Assembly (NCBI GenBank): GCA_000333855.2
Contig: CM007338.1
Location: 442,806 to 506,805, forward strand
DNA: 64,000 bases
Source: Endotrypanum monterogeii
Taxonomy: Eukaryota; Euglenozoa; Kinetoplastea; Trypanosomatida; Trypanosomatidae
Direction: 5' to 3'
The translations under genes and the position numbers were made by a program. The notes under the pieces are model-generated. The model saw nothing but the letters and a program-made list of their open reading frames with translations, was not told the origin of the DNA and did not search any database. This document shows positions 10,200 through 21,204 of the stretch, piece after piece. Position 1 is the stretch's first letter. The number at the start of each line of letters is the position of its first letter.

Positions 10200-12476
10200 A
10201 TGGCGACACGAGAGCAGGAGTATATATCTCTCTGCAAAGAACTAAACGAGCCTCCTCTCTCTCAGGTTCGAGAAATCCTAAAGCAAGAAGGTGCGAGGCT
10301 AGATCTCAGCGGAATTTACGTACCACCAAAGCACTTTCGCTGCGTGCTGGAGCTAGTCGAAAAGCGCCCTGACATCGAGGAACTGAATATGGATGGCGTG
10401 AAAATGAGAGTAGAAGATGCAATTCTTTTGAAAAAGTTCCTCTTACGCTCTTGCGTATCAAGGCTGAGTCTCCAAAGAGTACTGCTTGACGCAGCATGCG
10501 CTAGTGTCATTCGAGAACTCTGCATCGAAAACCCGAATTTGGTAGCTGTCGCGTTGACAGACACATGCATACCTTCTTCACTAATCAACGAAATTATGCT
10601 GATTGTTGATTTAAATCGCTGCAACAATAAAACGTTACATTTGATAAGTACACCAGGGTTGCCACAGGAGTCTTCGAGTGTTGCCCGGTGGAGACTTTCC
10701 AGTGAAAGGAAGAACCGCAGCTTTTCTGTGACTCCGAATTTGACAACTAAAATGAACAGAAGGATTGTAGACCAATTTGTAGCATCACAAGAGTCGACTT
10801 TTCGCGATTCGTCTTTCCAGCCAGACAGCTTCAAACACCCTGTTGCAGGGATGGAAACGATTCGGTGGGCTACGTACTGTGGACAAGCGAAGTTTTCGGA
10901 AGCTGAGATGCAAAAATCGAAGGCATGTTTCTTTCCCTCAGTGCATTACAACAACCGAAATTTGTGTGCTGCTTTGAATGTTCTTCGACTTCACGATACC
11001 CTGAGTAAGTCGTTGGTGCTCAGGCAATATCCACAGCCTGGATTGTATGTGTTCCGCCTTTTTGTGGATGGGTCACCCGCTGAGGTGTGGGTTGACGATT
11101 TAGTGCCTTGCGTTCATGTGGACAATAAATGCGTCGTTCTGGGAATAGATTCGTGCAGTAGTCCGTTTTATGCTGCGATTCTTGAGAAAGCTGTTGCTAA
11201 AGTAATAGGTGGATATCATAGCATTCAAGAATTATCTCTGGGTGATTACATCGAACTTTTAACCGGATGCACATATTTTGAAGTCAATTTACAAGGAGAG
11301 CAAATTTCTACTGCTGCAACTTTCGACTTGCTGCGTGCCTTGATTGAGAACGGTCATAAGCTAGTCGCGTGTGCCACTCCGTATACCACCCTCGAAGAGC
11401 GAATGTTTGAAGAGGGTGGCGTGTGTTGCGGGTCACCGTATATTCTTTTGAAAACGTCTGTCTGCCGTAGAAATAACATTCACTATGCCTTTTTGCTTCA
11501 GATAGCTGCCCCGTCGACGGGCAAGCCGCAGAGTTATATTTTTGAGGATGATATACACCAAACAGAGGAAATAAACGGGCATTGTGTTTTCTGGCTGACA
11601 CTTGAGAATTTTGCCGTCTTGTTCGAAAAGGTTTTGCTTATACTGTGGCCCTTTGAGGACTCTTTATTGCATCTCCAAACAATTGTGGAGCTGCAATCTG
11701 CCAGCGAGACTTTGCCTGTGCGTTCTCAATTTGCCAAGAATCCTAGCTTTTTGATTCGCAACGAAGGAAACAGTTCAAGCCCTGTTTTGGTGTCTTTAAT
11801 TGCTTCGTCAGCACTCGACGAGCATAATGAAGCAAGGTTTTTTTTTCACAAGGCTACTGGGACTGGTTCTGGGGCTTCTTTGCGTCGCTACAATATCTGC
11901 GAGGGCAACGCGATTTTCGGATCAGATGGATTTAAAAGTGGTCGGGGCTCTCTATATTTCAACCTCTTTCCAACAGAGAGCCTGCAGATGACTCTTTCTT
12001 CGCGTGTTCCAAAAAAATTCAGGATTAGAATATCTGCAATGGAGAACGTGAGTGTTATTCAGCTCCCGGACTGGATGGCCTCTTCAACTTTTTTTGGACA
12101 GTGGAATACAGTGCTCAAAACAAAGCGTTTTTCTGACGATATTTTTCGACTTCAGAGGGATGGTATTGAGCTCACCTCAAGTGTATTGCTCTGTCTCTCT
12201 CAAACCACTAGAAACAGTCCACCTTTCCCGATTGGTGTAATCGGGTGGAAGGGTATTTCTCTTGACGTTGTCGATGTAAACAAGCCACATTTTTCCACAT
12301 TACAAGAAAGAAGTATGGTGTGCGTGCACAACTTCGTGCTGACTCTCGCTCCTGGCGAGAGCTTCTTCCTTCTTCCTTACTGCTGCGGAGCTCAATGTCC
12401 CGCTGATTTTGATTTTACGGTTTATTGCAAGAAAAGCCTTACACACGACAGAGTAAAAACGAATTCTGTGATCTGA
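10200..12476 (+). CDS. Calpain-like cysteine peptidase-related protein, probably inactive
   Basis: This encodes 758 aa from ATG 10200, with an in-frame alternative at 10095. Residues about 1-165 contain leucine-rich helical/strand units like the LRR-type N-termini of some kinetoplastid calpain-like proteins. A calpain-type fold begins near residue 218. The region that should hold the catalytic Cys (family pattern QGxxGDCWF) reads NNRNLCAALNVL around residues 251-262, so Cys appears replaced by Arg. The DGSPAEVWVDDLVPC segment (about 290-304) matches the conserved VDD-P strand. A His remains in NIHYAF, but no NPWG motif follows. The C-terminal ~230 residues resemble beta-rich calpain domain III. 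It is therefore probably a non-peptidase scaffold. Its codons are more AT-rich than those of most other genes here. Confidence 0.85.
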   Translation: MATREQEYISLCKELNEPPLSQVREILKQEGARLDLSGIYVPPKHFRCVLELVEKRPDIEELNMDGVKMRVEDAILLKKFLLRSCVSRLSLQRVLLDAACASVIRELCIENPNLVAVALTDTCIPSSLINEIMLIVDLNRCNNKTLHLISTPGLPQESSSVARWRLSSERKNRSFSVTPNLTTKMNRRIVDQFVASQESTFRDSSFQPDSFKHPVAGMETIRWATYCGQAKFSEAEMQKSKACFFPSVHYNNRNLCAALNVLRLHDTLSKSLVLRQYPQPGLYVFRLFVDGSPAEVWVDDLVPCVHVDNKCVVLGIDSCSSPFYAAILEKAVAKVIGGYHSIQELSLGDYIELLTGCTYFEVNLQGEQISTAATFDLLRALIENGHKLVACATPYTTLEERMFEEGGVCCGSPYILLKTSVCRRNNIHYAFLLQIAAPSTGKPQSYIFEDDIHQTEEINGHCVFWLTLENFAVLFEKVLLILWPFEDSLLHLQTIVELQSASETLPVRSQFAKNPSFLIRNEGNSSSPVLVSLIASSALDEHNEARFFFHKATGTGSGASLRRYNICEGNAIFGSDGFKSGRGSLYFNLFPTESLQMTLSSRVPKKFRIRISAMENVSVIQLPDWMASSTFFGQWNTVLKTKRFSDDIFRLQRDGIELTSSVLLCLSQTTRNSPPFPIGVIGWKGISLDVVDVNKPHFSTLQERSMVCVHNFVLTLAPGESFFLLPYCCGAQCPADFDFTVYCKKSLTHDRVKTNSVI

Positions 12477-12886
12477 TGTACGAATACCTGAAGGCATTTT
12501 ATCTTCACATTCAAAATAACAACAGCGAAATTAACACACATGCACTCTAATCTTCGTAGTGAAATCTCGATGAATCTCGACTTTTGACCTCTTTGAAAAT
12601 GACTTCATCGAGTCCATCGATCCCAAGTCGGGAATGGTCAGACCTCCGTTTGAAAATGCCCAAAGCTACAAAATGATGTATCGGCGATAGGGTAATGGTA
12701 GAGACTATCGAATGAGCTTTCTTCTACTTTACGTATGACTAAATTCTTTTTCTATTGCTGCTGCTGCTGATCTACTATTATTATTGTTACCAGTTCTTCA
12801 TTTTTTTCAAGTCTGAGCGCGGCTCTTTTGATGAAACACTAGCAACGGCACTTCTTCGCTTGGCTCGTTTTTGCACTCCATTGCTA
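12477..12886. other. Intergenic region with VPS16 leader, acceptor and tiny uORF
   Basis: AT-rich spacer. The T-run at 12801-12807 followed by AG at 12810-12811 is a likely trans-splice acceptor. A three-codon upstream ORF (ATG 12831, stop 12840-12842) would precede the VPS16 start in the mature leader. A CTG/TTA-rich microsatellite lies near 12757-12788. Confidence 0.5.
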
Positions 12887-15661
12887 ATGCATCACAAGCG
12901 ACACTTCAAACATACAAGTCGATTGGGGTCATGGATTTCGTTGGGAGCAGACACTCTGCTTCGCTTTTCGGAGCTGGAGGACTACTCTAACTCACTTCCG
13001 TTTAGCTTTGTTGATTCTCTGGTGGCACATAGCGGGTGGGGTGGTCTCGTTGCTCTTTTCTCTCCTAGGGCTTGTAACCCTACTACGAACGAGAACTCTA
13101 TTTTTCTTTTTCATCTCACCGGATCTCCTTTGCAGACACGCAGCCGTATTCCATTACAGGCTCTAGAATGCGTCGTTTTTATGACGTGGAACAAATTAGC
13201 TGATCACCTAATGGTAGTTTTGAACACAGGGGTTGTACACTTTTACGACTATTGTGGTGCGGTAGCAGCGCCACCATTGCCGATAGAAATTCCAGTCGCT
13301 TGTGCATCATGCGATGACGGGTTTGTGGCGCTGGTGGACATAGCATCTGAAGCGAAGCTTATGCTCGTGCACCTTGGAGGGCGAAACGAGTACACAGTTC
13401 GCGAGTTGGCTTTGCCGCAGAGCATTCGACCATTCATAACCACTGCCTCGCTCTCTGTCCTCGAGGCCGCCGACAAAAAGCATACAAAGGAAGTGTTTCT
13501 TTCTTATTCACCGCATCCTTCGAAGGCATTCATTTGTCGGTGTGTTTTTGGAGCCTCAAATTCCTCGTTTTCGGAGCTAGCTGTGCCAGTTGAGGGAGGA
13601 CGGGTTTTATGCATGTGCCGATCGCCTACCGGCCGCGCCATTGTGTTTATGATGCTAGATGGCTCATTGTATTTGACAAATAGCGGGTTCTCTGAGGTTT
13701 CGCTGCTTCGGCGCACCGACTCGACGCCTGATAGTTTTGTGCAGATGACGTGGTGTGGAGGTCATTGCGTCGCATATCTCCAACGTGTCCATTACGGCGA
13801 CGCGTCGGAGGAGAGTGGAGACTGCTCATGCTCGCTTTTTCTAGTGAACGTCAATGAACCTGATAGAAGCGACTGCATCTCTGATTTGCCCTTCGACACG
13901 TGTCTTCTTTCTGAGAAAGACGGTGTGTGGGTGCTTTCGAGAGACACGCTTTGTTTTTTGCAGACATCACCGCGTGCCGTTCAGCGGGTTTTCTCAGTCG
14001 GCTCGCGTGCCGCTGGGGCGATGCTTCTCTCAACCTACGACGAGTTCATGACCGGTGATGCATCTGCGGTACGAATGCTACATAAGCTTGAGCAGACCCC
14101 AGGTGCTTTAGTGGAGGCGGTGTCCGAGTGCATTGCCTCGGCGGGCTTTGAGTTTGAGGTTGCGCAACAGAAGCGGCTCTTGCGAATCGCCGCCTTTGGC
14201 CGTACTTTTTGTTCCCTTTGTGATTCAAGTGCATTTTTAACCATGTCGAAACGACTGCGTGTGCGCAACCATCTTCGCCTCAATTCCCTTGGTATGATCG
14301 TGACTGATCAGCAGCTCACTGATCTCGGTGAGGAGCGCCTTCTAAGGCGGCTCACTGTGTGCAGTGAGCACCAGGTAGCTTTTTGTGTGGCGGACACTCT
14401 TGGGACAGATTTCACGATGGTGCTGCTGGACTGGGCGATGTGCAGGCTTGCCCGCGTTCCACTTTCCAAGAAGGACGAGGAGCGTCAGGTGGCACAGCAA
14501 ATAGTCGAAAAATTAAAACCGTGCAACTTCACTGGATTCGCAGAGTTGGCGCACCAGGCGAAAGTCAGCGGCCACGGTACCGCAGCAGTGGTACTTCTGG
14601 ATGCAGAAATTAATCCCTCTCGTCAAGTACCGACTCTGCTCAGCATTGGCGAACCTGATATGGCTTTGAAGAGCGCGATCCACGCTGTTGACGCGGACCT
14701 GGTGTTCACGGTTATGATTCACATGATCCGTAGTCGAGGCTCAGCTGCACTTGCTAGTTTGACATCGCACAAGGCGTCGTGTGATCTTTTCTTGCAGTAC
14801 GTAGGGGTGTGTGAAGGTAACCAGAAGCTCATGATTGAGTCTTTCAACAAGTACCCAAGGGTGCAGGCTTACTTCCACCTCTGCAGCTACTTTCGCGAGG
14901 AAGCGCGATTAGCACACGCACTCTCCCAGTCTATCGAAAGTGAAAACTGGGAAATGCTACAAGAATGCAAAGGCGTGGACATCCAGGGTGCCATCGTCTC
15001 AGCTAAAAAAGCTGTGGAGCAGAACGCACACCCCCAGCCAGCCGTCGCACACTTTTCTCCGATCCTCGGAAGCGGGATTGCGACCTCGCTTTCCATGGTA
15101 GAGGAGCGGTTTTTGAAGCTGCAGATCCGGCTTATCGAGGAGCAGACAAATCTTATGAACAAGTACAAGGACTATCGGTTTCTCCAGGCCAGTGCCGCCG
15201 ATACTATCCGCTACGCCCTCGAGCACGGACACACATCTGTTGCACATCAGTTGAAAGCTGCCTTTTGTGTGCCAGAGAAGATGTTCCAGTGGTGCATGCT
15301 CCGTGCGTACTTGTGCACTGGCCAATGGGATCTCATCGATGATATGAGCGGCTTTTCGTCGAACAAGAAGACGTTGCTCGATGGGGAGGCATTCATCACC
15401 TCCCTTCTTTCTTCCGAGCGTCCTCAACAGGCAAAACAGTACATTTCGCGCGTTCCAAAGATTGAGACGCGGATGGAATACTATGTTCTTTGCAGCGACT
15501 GGGTCGGTGCGGGCGCTGAATGCAAGCGGCAAAACGATCCCGATTTACTCATGCAGCTGAAGGATCGGGCCAAAGGCAATCCAGATGTTCTGCGCCTGAT
15601 CGAAGAGGGCTGGAGCACATCACCACAAACGTCAGCGATTGTCTTTCCCAAACTTTTTTAG
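12887..15661 (+). CDS. VPS16: Vacuolar protein sorting-associated protein 16 (HOPS/CORVET core subunit)
   Basis: This encodes 924 aa from ATG 12887; upstream in-frame codons down to 12755 are all non-ATG and are left out. The N-terminal half (about 1-420) is rich in short beta strands, as expected for the VPS16 beta-propeller. The C-terminal half is an alpha-solenoid. Family-like landmarks are EEQTNLMNKYKDYRFL, then SAADTIRYALEHGH and the KMFQWCMLRAYLCTGQWDLI helices, and the final EAKKYASRV-like segment (here QAKQYISRVPKIETR). VPS16 is known as a core of the tethering complexes that drive endosome-lysosome and autophagosome fusion, binding the SM protein VPS33. Length is slightly above the animal protein (~840 aa). 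G+C rises from the 5' to the 3' half. Confidence 0.85.
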   Translation: MHHKRHFKHTSRLGSWISLGADTLLRFSELEDYSNSLPFSFVDSLVAHSGWGGLVALFSPRACNPTTNENSIFLFHLTGSPLQTRSRIPLQALECVVFMTWNKLADHLMVVLNTGVVHFYDYCGAVAAPPLPIEIPVACASCDDGFVALVDIASEAKLMLVHLGGRNEYTVRELALPQSIRPFITTASLSVLEAADKKHTKEVFLSYSPHPSKAFICRCVFGASNSSFSELAVPVEGGRVLCMCRSPTGRAIVFMMLDGSLYLTNSGFSEVSLLRRTDSTPDSFVQMTWCGGHCVAYLQRVHYGDASEESGDCSCSLFLVNVNEPDRSDCISDLPFDTCLLSEKDGVWVLSRDTLCFLQTSPRAVQRVFSVGSRAAGAMLLSTYDEFMTGDASAVRMLHKLEQTPGALVEAVSECIASAGFEFEVAQQKRLLRIAAFGRTFCSLCDSSAFLTMSKRLRVRNHLRLNSLGMIVTDQQLTDLGEERLLRRLTVCSEHQVAFCVADTLGTDFTMVLLDWAMCRLARVPLSKKDEERQVAQQIVEKLKPCNFTGFAELAHQAKVSGHGTAAVVLLDAEINPSRQVPTLLSIGEPDMALKSAIHAVDADLVFTVMIHMIRSRGSAALASLTSHKASCDLFLQYVGVCEGNQKLMIESFNKYPRVQAYFHLCSYFREEARLAHALSQSIESENWEMLQECKGVDIQGAIVSAKKAVEQNAHPQPAVAHFSPILGSGIATSLSMVEERFLKLQIRLIEEQTNLMNKYKDYRFLQASAADTIRYALEHGHTSVAHQLKAAFCVPEKMFQWCMLRAYLCTGQWDLIDDMSGFSSNKKTLLDGEAFITSLLSSERPQQAKQYISRVPKIETRMEYYVLCSDWVGAGAECKRQNDPDLLMQLKDRAKGNPDVLRLIEEGWSTSPQTSAIVFPKLF

Positions 15662-16631
15662 CGTCACCTCGTTGCTCAGAGGAAGGGAATGACAGAAAAC
15701 CGTTCACTCATTCACCTACTGTGGCGATTGACTTCTGCTTTTGAATTTCTTTCGTTTTTTTTCTTCTTGTAGTGACCTCGAGTGCACTTCGTTTCCCCTT
15801 CAAAAAAAAAAGTCTCCAGAGCTCCCTCGGCAGCCTATTCCCTGTGCTCTGTCTGGATTGCTTGCCCACATCAGTAGGACTTATGGCCTATGAAGTACCA
15901 CAATAGAAGCAGTTTTCTCTGCCATCCTCGTCTCCATCCAGTGGAGATGGTGCTGCAACTCCCTCTTGATGAAAAGAAAGCTTTTCGGCGTGCACGTAAT
16001 AAGTTTGTAACACGTGTGATGTTTCGGTGTCGCTGTGAGTTTTCTAGCGCTATATTGACTGAGGGTGGTGGGGTGGGGAAAGGCATCGGAATGGCATGCG
16101 CGGTTTCCCTGCTCCTTGCTTTTTTAATTTATTTTACTTCTCCCAGAGGGCGTATGGGTTTTGTTTCTTTCGCACCGAAGCATTATTCATGCGAGGTGGA
16201 TGAACGGAAAGAAAAAAACCGTGTGGCTTGCATCTGGGGAGGGTGTCGGCTTTTGATGTTGGGATCAACTTTTCCTCTATGTGGCACACTTTTTCTTCCT
16301 TTGTCTTTATTTTTTCCAGTCTCTCTCTTCGGGGGTTTCTGACGCTGCAATAAGCTGTATAAATTCCTCATGCATAAGCGAGGACGGGTGAAGTGAACCA
16401 CGAATACAGGGTCGAGTTGACAAAGCACGCATATATACGTCTCCTCCTCCTTTCCTCTTTTTTCCCCGATTCGTGCTTCTCTGGTACCGACCAAGACATC
16501 TGCTTCGAGATACCTGCGGAGAGGGTGGGCAGCTTTCAGAAGCGCACTCCGGCATAGAGAACATACGCCTTGTTGACCATTCTCCTGCGTTCTTGTTCCT
16601 TGTACATTTTGCTTCCTTTTCTTTGCTTTAT
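15662..16631. other. Intergenic region between VPS16 and PKA catalytic subunit
   Basis: About 1 kb of T-rich, low-complexity sequence. The reading frame 15890-16342 lacks any motif and I treat it as UTR. Confidence 0.5.
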
Positions 16632-16667
16632 GTTTTTTTTTTTTCTCCTTGCCCCCTTTTCCTTCAG
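16632..16667 (+). promoter_or_regulatory. Polypyrimidine tract and trans-splice acceptor of the PKA gene
   Basis: A near-continuous run of T and C from 16632 leads to AG at 16666-16667. The next ATG is 16698, giving a 30-base leader and confirming the chosen start. Confidence 0.7.
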
Positions 16668-16697
16668 TCCTATTCTTATCAACTGTAATAGAACATC

Positions 16698-17696
16698 ATG
16701 ATCACGAAGGCTGAGGCTTCCAAATGGAAGCTAAGCGACTTGGAGATGTGTGAGACTGTCGGCACCGGCACCTTTGGCCGCGTCCGCCTGGTGAGGCATA
16801 CGGGAACGGGCAAGTACGCAGCCCTAAAGATCCTGAAGAAGCAGGAGGTGCTCCGAATGAAGCAAGTTGATCACGTCATGGCCGAGGCAAGTCTTCTTCA
16901 GGAGATCAACCATCCCTTCATTGTAAACATGCTGCGGGGTTACATGGACAAGAACCGACTGTATATTCTTCTCGAGTACGTGGTAGGTGGTGAGCTGTTC
17001 TCGCATCTCAGAAAGGCTGGCAAGTTTCCTAATGATGTGTCGAAGTTCTACTGCGCAGAGGTGGTTCTAGCATTTGACTATCTGCACAACAAGGCAATTG
17101 TTTACCGTGATTTGAAACCGGAAAACCTTCTCCTCGATCAAGATGGCAATATCAAAATAACTGACTTTGGTTTCGCGAAGCGCGTGACGGAGCGTACGTT
17201 TACGCTTTGTGGCACACCCGAGTACTTAGCGCCTGAAATTATTCAGAGTAAAGGCCACAACAAAGCTGTCGACTGGTGGGCACTCGGGATTCTGCTGTAC
17301 GAAATGCTGGTTGGTTATCCACCGTTTTTCGACGACAGCCCTATGAAGATCTACGAGAAGATCCTTCAGGGCAAGGTGCTTTTTCCACGATGGGTAGACT
17401 CCAACGCGAAAGACTTCATCAAGGCTCTTCTAACCCTCGATCCCACAAAACGCCTTGGAAGTTTGTCCAGTGGAGCAGAGGATATCAAAAACCACAAGTA
17501 CTTTGCGGAGGTGGACTGGAACGTGGTGCTGTCCAAGAAGATTCCCGCACCGATTCCGGTACGGCAGCGGAAGGAGGGGGACACTCATTACTTTGACAAA
17601 TATCCCGACAGCCCGATGGCCACTTTCCGCACTTTGACTCCAGCGCAGCAGGATTGCTTTGCGAATTTCTGCAACGGTCAGTTTTCAGTCGAGTAA
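16698..17696 (+). CDS. PKAC3: cAMP-dependent-type protein kinase catalytic subunit (PKA-C, AGC family)
   Basis: This encodes 332 aa and contains a complete AGC kinase. The glycine loop is GTGTFG (residues 22-27), the ATP lysine is in AALK (K44), the catalytic loop is YRDLKPEN (D138, with Tyr for the usual His), the metal-binding DFG starts at D156, and the activation loop T169 sits in TFTLCGTPEY. The C-terminal AGC tail ends GQFSVE and lacks the terminal FxxF seen in mammalian PKA. Kinetoplastids have several catalytic isoforms, and their PKA is reported to be activated by nucleosides rather than cAMP. The isoform name rests on proximity to the phosphodiesterase gene, which I recall as a conserved neighbour of PKAC3, so the symbol is tentative. 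It could be another PKA isoform, but not another kinase class. Confidence 0.92.
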   Translation: MITKAEASKWKLSDLEMCETVGTGTFGRVRLVRHTGTGKYAALKILKKQEVLRMKQVDHVMAEASLLQEINHPFIVNMLRGYMDKNRLYILLEYVVGGELFSHLRKAGKFPNDVSKFYCAEVVLAFDYLHNKAIVYRDLKPENLLLDQDGNIKITDFGFAKRVTERTFTLCGTPEYLAPEIIQSKGHNKAVDWWALGILLYEMLVGYPPFFDDSPMKIYEKILQGKVLFPRWVDSNAKDFIKALLTLDPTKRLGSLSSGAEDIKNHKYFAEVDWNVVLSKKIPAPIPVRQRKEGDTHYFDKYPDSPMATFRTLTPAQQDCFANFCNGQFSVE

Positions 17697-18345
17697 TATC
17701 CTGTGGTCGCGACCACGATGTGAATGTGAGGAGGGTGTGTTGCAACGGGCATCTTCTCTAGACAACCTTGACACGGTTCGTTGTGCTGCTTATCCCCAGC
17801 TACCCTGTATTGGGGCGCGCGATGGAGCTGTTGGTGCTGTTAAAACGTCTCTCTGAACCCTTGGAGGAAATGCTCTGTTTGTGCATTTTTTTTTTTATAT
17901 TACTGTTGCCTTCTCTGTTTCTTTTTCCCCTCTAGTTCCCGGGCTGTGTCCTCTCACTTGTAGTGGCTCTTTTTACCTTGAAGTGCCTTTGTCAAAAAAA
18001 AAAGTGAGGGTGGTGAGTGAGCACTGCGTGCCCGTCGAAGGGAGATTTTCCACATTCACGATGTATGTATAAGAATCTCGGAAACTTAAACCTAGTGTGT
18101 ATCTTTGTCGAGGGGGGGGGTGAAAAAGTGAAATCAAAATGTATTATAAAACATACACACACACACCCGCACACCACAGGGGAAGGTGGTGTCAATTATA
18201 TTTTGATCGACTGGTTGTTGGGGCTAATGGTGCTTGTTGTCTTTAAAATTGCTTCTATTTTATGAATCGCTCCTGTATGGTGTATTGGATAAGGTCGTTA
18301 TAGGTTGGGTCCGCGTTTTCTGTGATGCGTCTCTGTGTGTGTCTC

Positions 18346-18376
<31 letters not shown>

Positions 18377-21150
18377 CTGGGAGAAAGGGCGGTGTGGGGA
18401 AAACGCAGCTAGCAAGGGATTTCGATGCAATGACTTGTGTCCACTAATCTTCACAAGTCCCTCTTATGTTCTACAACCATTTTTTTCCCTCTCATGTCTG
18501 TGCTTTTTTCAATTTTTTTTTTTTTTACGTTTGATGAGAATCGGACTATTATTAGTAGTCCTTCCTTTCCTTCCGCTGGTGTTGGCTGAGGGATGTGTCT
18601 ATGGGTGGTGTGTGTGTGTGTGTGTGTGTGCTCGCGATGGACATAGGGAAGAAGCACGGGATACCCCTTCCCCCGAAAAAAAAAAGGGCCGAGTTGGAGG
18701 TGAAAGGCACTCAAAGGGCCTAGTAGACCGTCACCACAGCCTATGCTATACGACGCTGTAGCTTTTGACATGCTCATGCTTTTCATCTCGTCATTTGGCC
18801 AGGCAACTCGAAGGCTAACGAAGGTTTGATAGAGTCGTGCCTCCTCCGGTTCTGTCTCTCTTTTTTTCTTCTTCTACACGCTGCTGCTTCTTATTCAAAT
18901 TCTTCCCTGACTCAACGTGGAATGTACACATGAGCAACAGATCGGCGTGGTTTTAGGTGCATAACAGGTATAATATCCCCCTTATTGTCATCAAAATGCA
19001 AGTGAGGAGAAAGAGAAATTCACTTCACATCTTTCCAGGCCTGTGTATTTCAGCGCGTTTGTATGTTGTGTATAGGGAAAGGAAGGTGCACATTGTCTCA
19101 CGTATGGTAAGTATGTCGGTTCTTCATGTGCCACCCTTGCTCCTCCTCGCTTACCACTCCGTCTCTCGTATTTGTTTTTATTTTTGTTTTGTTTCGCTTC
19201 CCCATTTATGTTACTGCGGATGTTCACAAGACTATAGTGTGCGTGTGTGTGTGTGTTCCTTTTTTTTTTCCCTCTCACCCCACTCGTTTTGACTTTCTAT
19301 CTTTTTCTACTCCCCCCCTCTGTTTTATGTGCTCAGGATTCTCTCTTTTCCTTCAATTTGTGACTCTCTCCTTTCGTTTCTACCGCTTTCTTCAGCGCCT
19401 TTTGTCACTGCATCCTCGCCCTCTCACCCCAGTTCAGTCGATTGATTGTGACGTCTTCTTTTCGCATTCTTTTTTTTTTTCTGCATTCTTCGCTCTATCT
19501 TTTCATAGTGTTTTGTTTTCTAATTCTTTTTTTTTCCCCTTCGGTTTGGGTTCACCCGCCGTTTGTACATGCAAGGGACGGGTAGACGGTGCCAGGAAAC
19601 GAGCTCTTCGGCTCCCTTAAATGTTCTTAAAAAGAATTTATGTCAACAAAAAAGAGGAGAGAGACGTAAAAGAAAATCAGGATGCAGGAGTCAAAATTTC
19701 ACTCCCTTCTCTTCCTCCTCATCCTTTTCGCCCCCCCCCCCCCCCAGTAAATCTCAAACCATGCATATAGCACAGTGAAATAGAGACCGGTGAAAAAATA
19801 CGAAAGGTGAAGAGCGAAATGGGAGAAAATAGGTAGCTAACATCGGAAGAAGAAAATATAGATTTTTACAGACTCTCTCTGATAGGGTAGGAGACCAGGA
19901 GGGAAAAAGGTAGCCACACAGGTGCGGAGGTGGGGCGCAAGCTAGTAGGCAAGATACAGGGAAAAAAAAAAATAAGCTTCTCGTTTGTTCCGAGAAGAAG
20001 CCTATCACCTATCGGCCCACATGTTACTACTTTCGCAATTTTCTTTCATGAAGTTCACATGACAGTAAGATGTCGTGTACTTGCAGGAAAGAAGGAAAAT
20101 GTCAAGAGAAGAAAAAGCAGGGAGAGTGTGGGCTAATTTTGTGATGGAGGGATCTGCAGAACACCATGCATGAAATGAGTCTCTAATGCGATGCTCGTGC
20201 TCTCCCCACACTCCCCCTTTTCTTTCGTTTCATGTTTGGCGTGAAGAGGTGCCCCCCTCCCCTTCAAAAGGCGCATTGTTATCTATCTTCTCTTCTGCGT
20301 GTTTGTCTGTTCCTGCTTTCCTTGTACTTTTTTTTTTTTCTGCAGGGGTGACGGATCATATTCTCGTATCCCGTTGTACACACACACGCATACGCAGACA
20401 GCTACCACCACGTTAATGGTCCGAGTCTGGCGTTTCAGTTTGCATGTTATGTGTGGCCGTTGAAGCATACCCTTCTCAATCAGAAAAGATTTACCTGTTC
20501 GACACACACACACACACACACACACAAAACGAAAAAAAAAATAGCTGTCATGGCTTGCTCGAGTTCACCATTCCCAATTGATGGGTATCGAGGAATTCGG
20601 CTTCGTGTTATTTCCTTTCTGTGGAGCCAACGGGGACACATGGTGGTGCATGCAGTGACCCACGGCCGCTTTCGGGAAACCACCACCGTGAATAGATAGG
20701 TGTCTGTGTTTGTCTAGTTTCTGCCGGTATGATCATCACCAACAAATGACTCTGACGGCATACCGGCAGTAAATGATTCCGCCATTTTTTTTCCTTCAAT
20801 TCCATCACTTCCTTTTTTTCCCCCCTTGGATTCGATTGTCCTGCCTCCCATTTTTTTTTTCTCAGCTCTTTCTCTTATTCAGCAACGAGGCTGAAATCTG
20901 ACGCGCTTCTTTGGTTATTTTTCTGTTTTCTGCTCCTCTTTCTCCTATAGGGTATCTTGGCCAACCACAGTTTGTCCGGCGTCCGAAAAGGGGAAACATC
21001 CACAACGCACACACACACAACGGGGAGGTAATACGAGTACCCTCCTCTCGCCCCACCCTCCCCCTCTTGCCATTTCCTTCGCATGCAGGCAAACAGCAAC
21101 AACAAAAAACGAACACAAAAGACCTGTCTTAGATATTTCAGATTCTCAAA
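17697..21150. other. Long intergenic region rich in microsatellites
   Basis: Contains TG arrays at about 18348-18377 and 18608-18630, a CA array at 20502-20526, a C-run at 19732-19745 and many T-runs. No frame shows domain motifs. It presumably holds the long 3' UTR of the kinase gene and the leader of the next gene. Confidence 0.55.
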
Positions 21151-21196
21151 TCCCCCCCATCTTTTTGGGGAGTCACATTTCCCCCTCCCTTACCAG
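21151..21196 (+). promoter_or_regulatory. Predicted trans-splice acceptor of the phosphodiesterase gene
   Basis: C/T-rich sequence from 21151 ends in CCAG (AG at 21195-21196), only 8 bases before ATG 21205. An alternative AG lies at about 21171. Confidence 0.5.
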
Positions 21197-21204
21197 TGCC
21201 AACG

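Noticed and set aside
15890..16342. A 150-codon frame between VPS16 and the kinase
   Set aside because: Low-complexity, hydrophobic from T-rich DNA, and no conserved features; treated as UTR.
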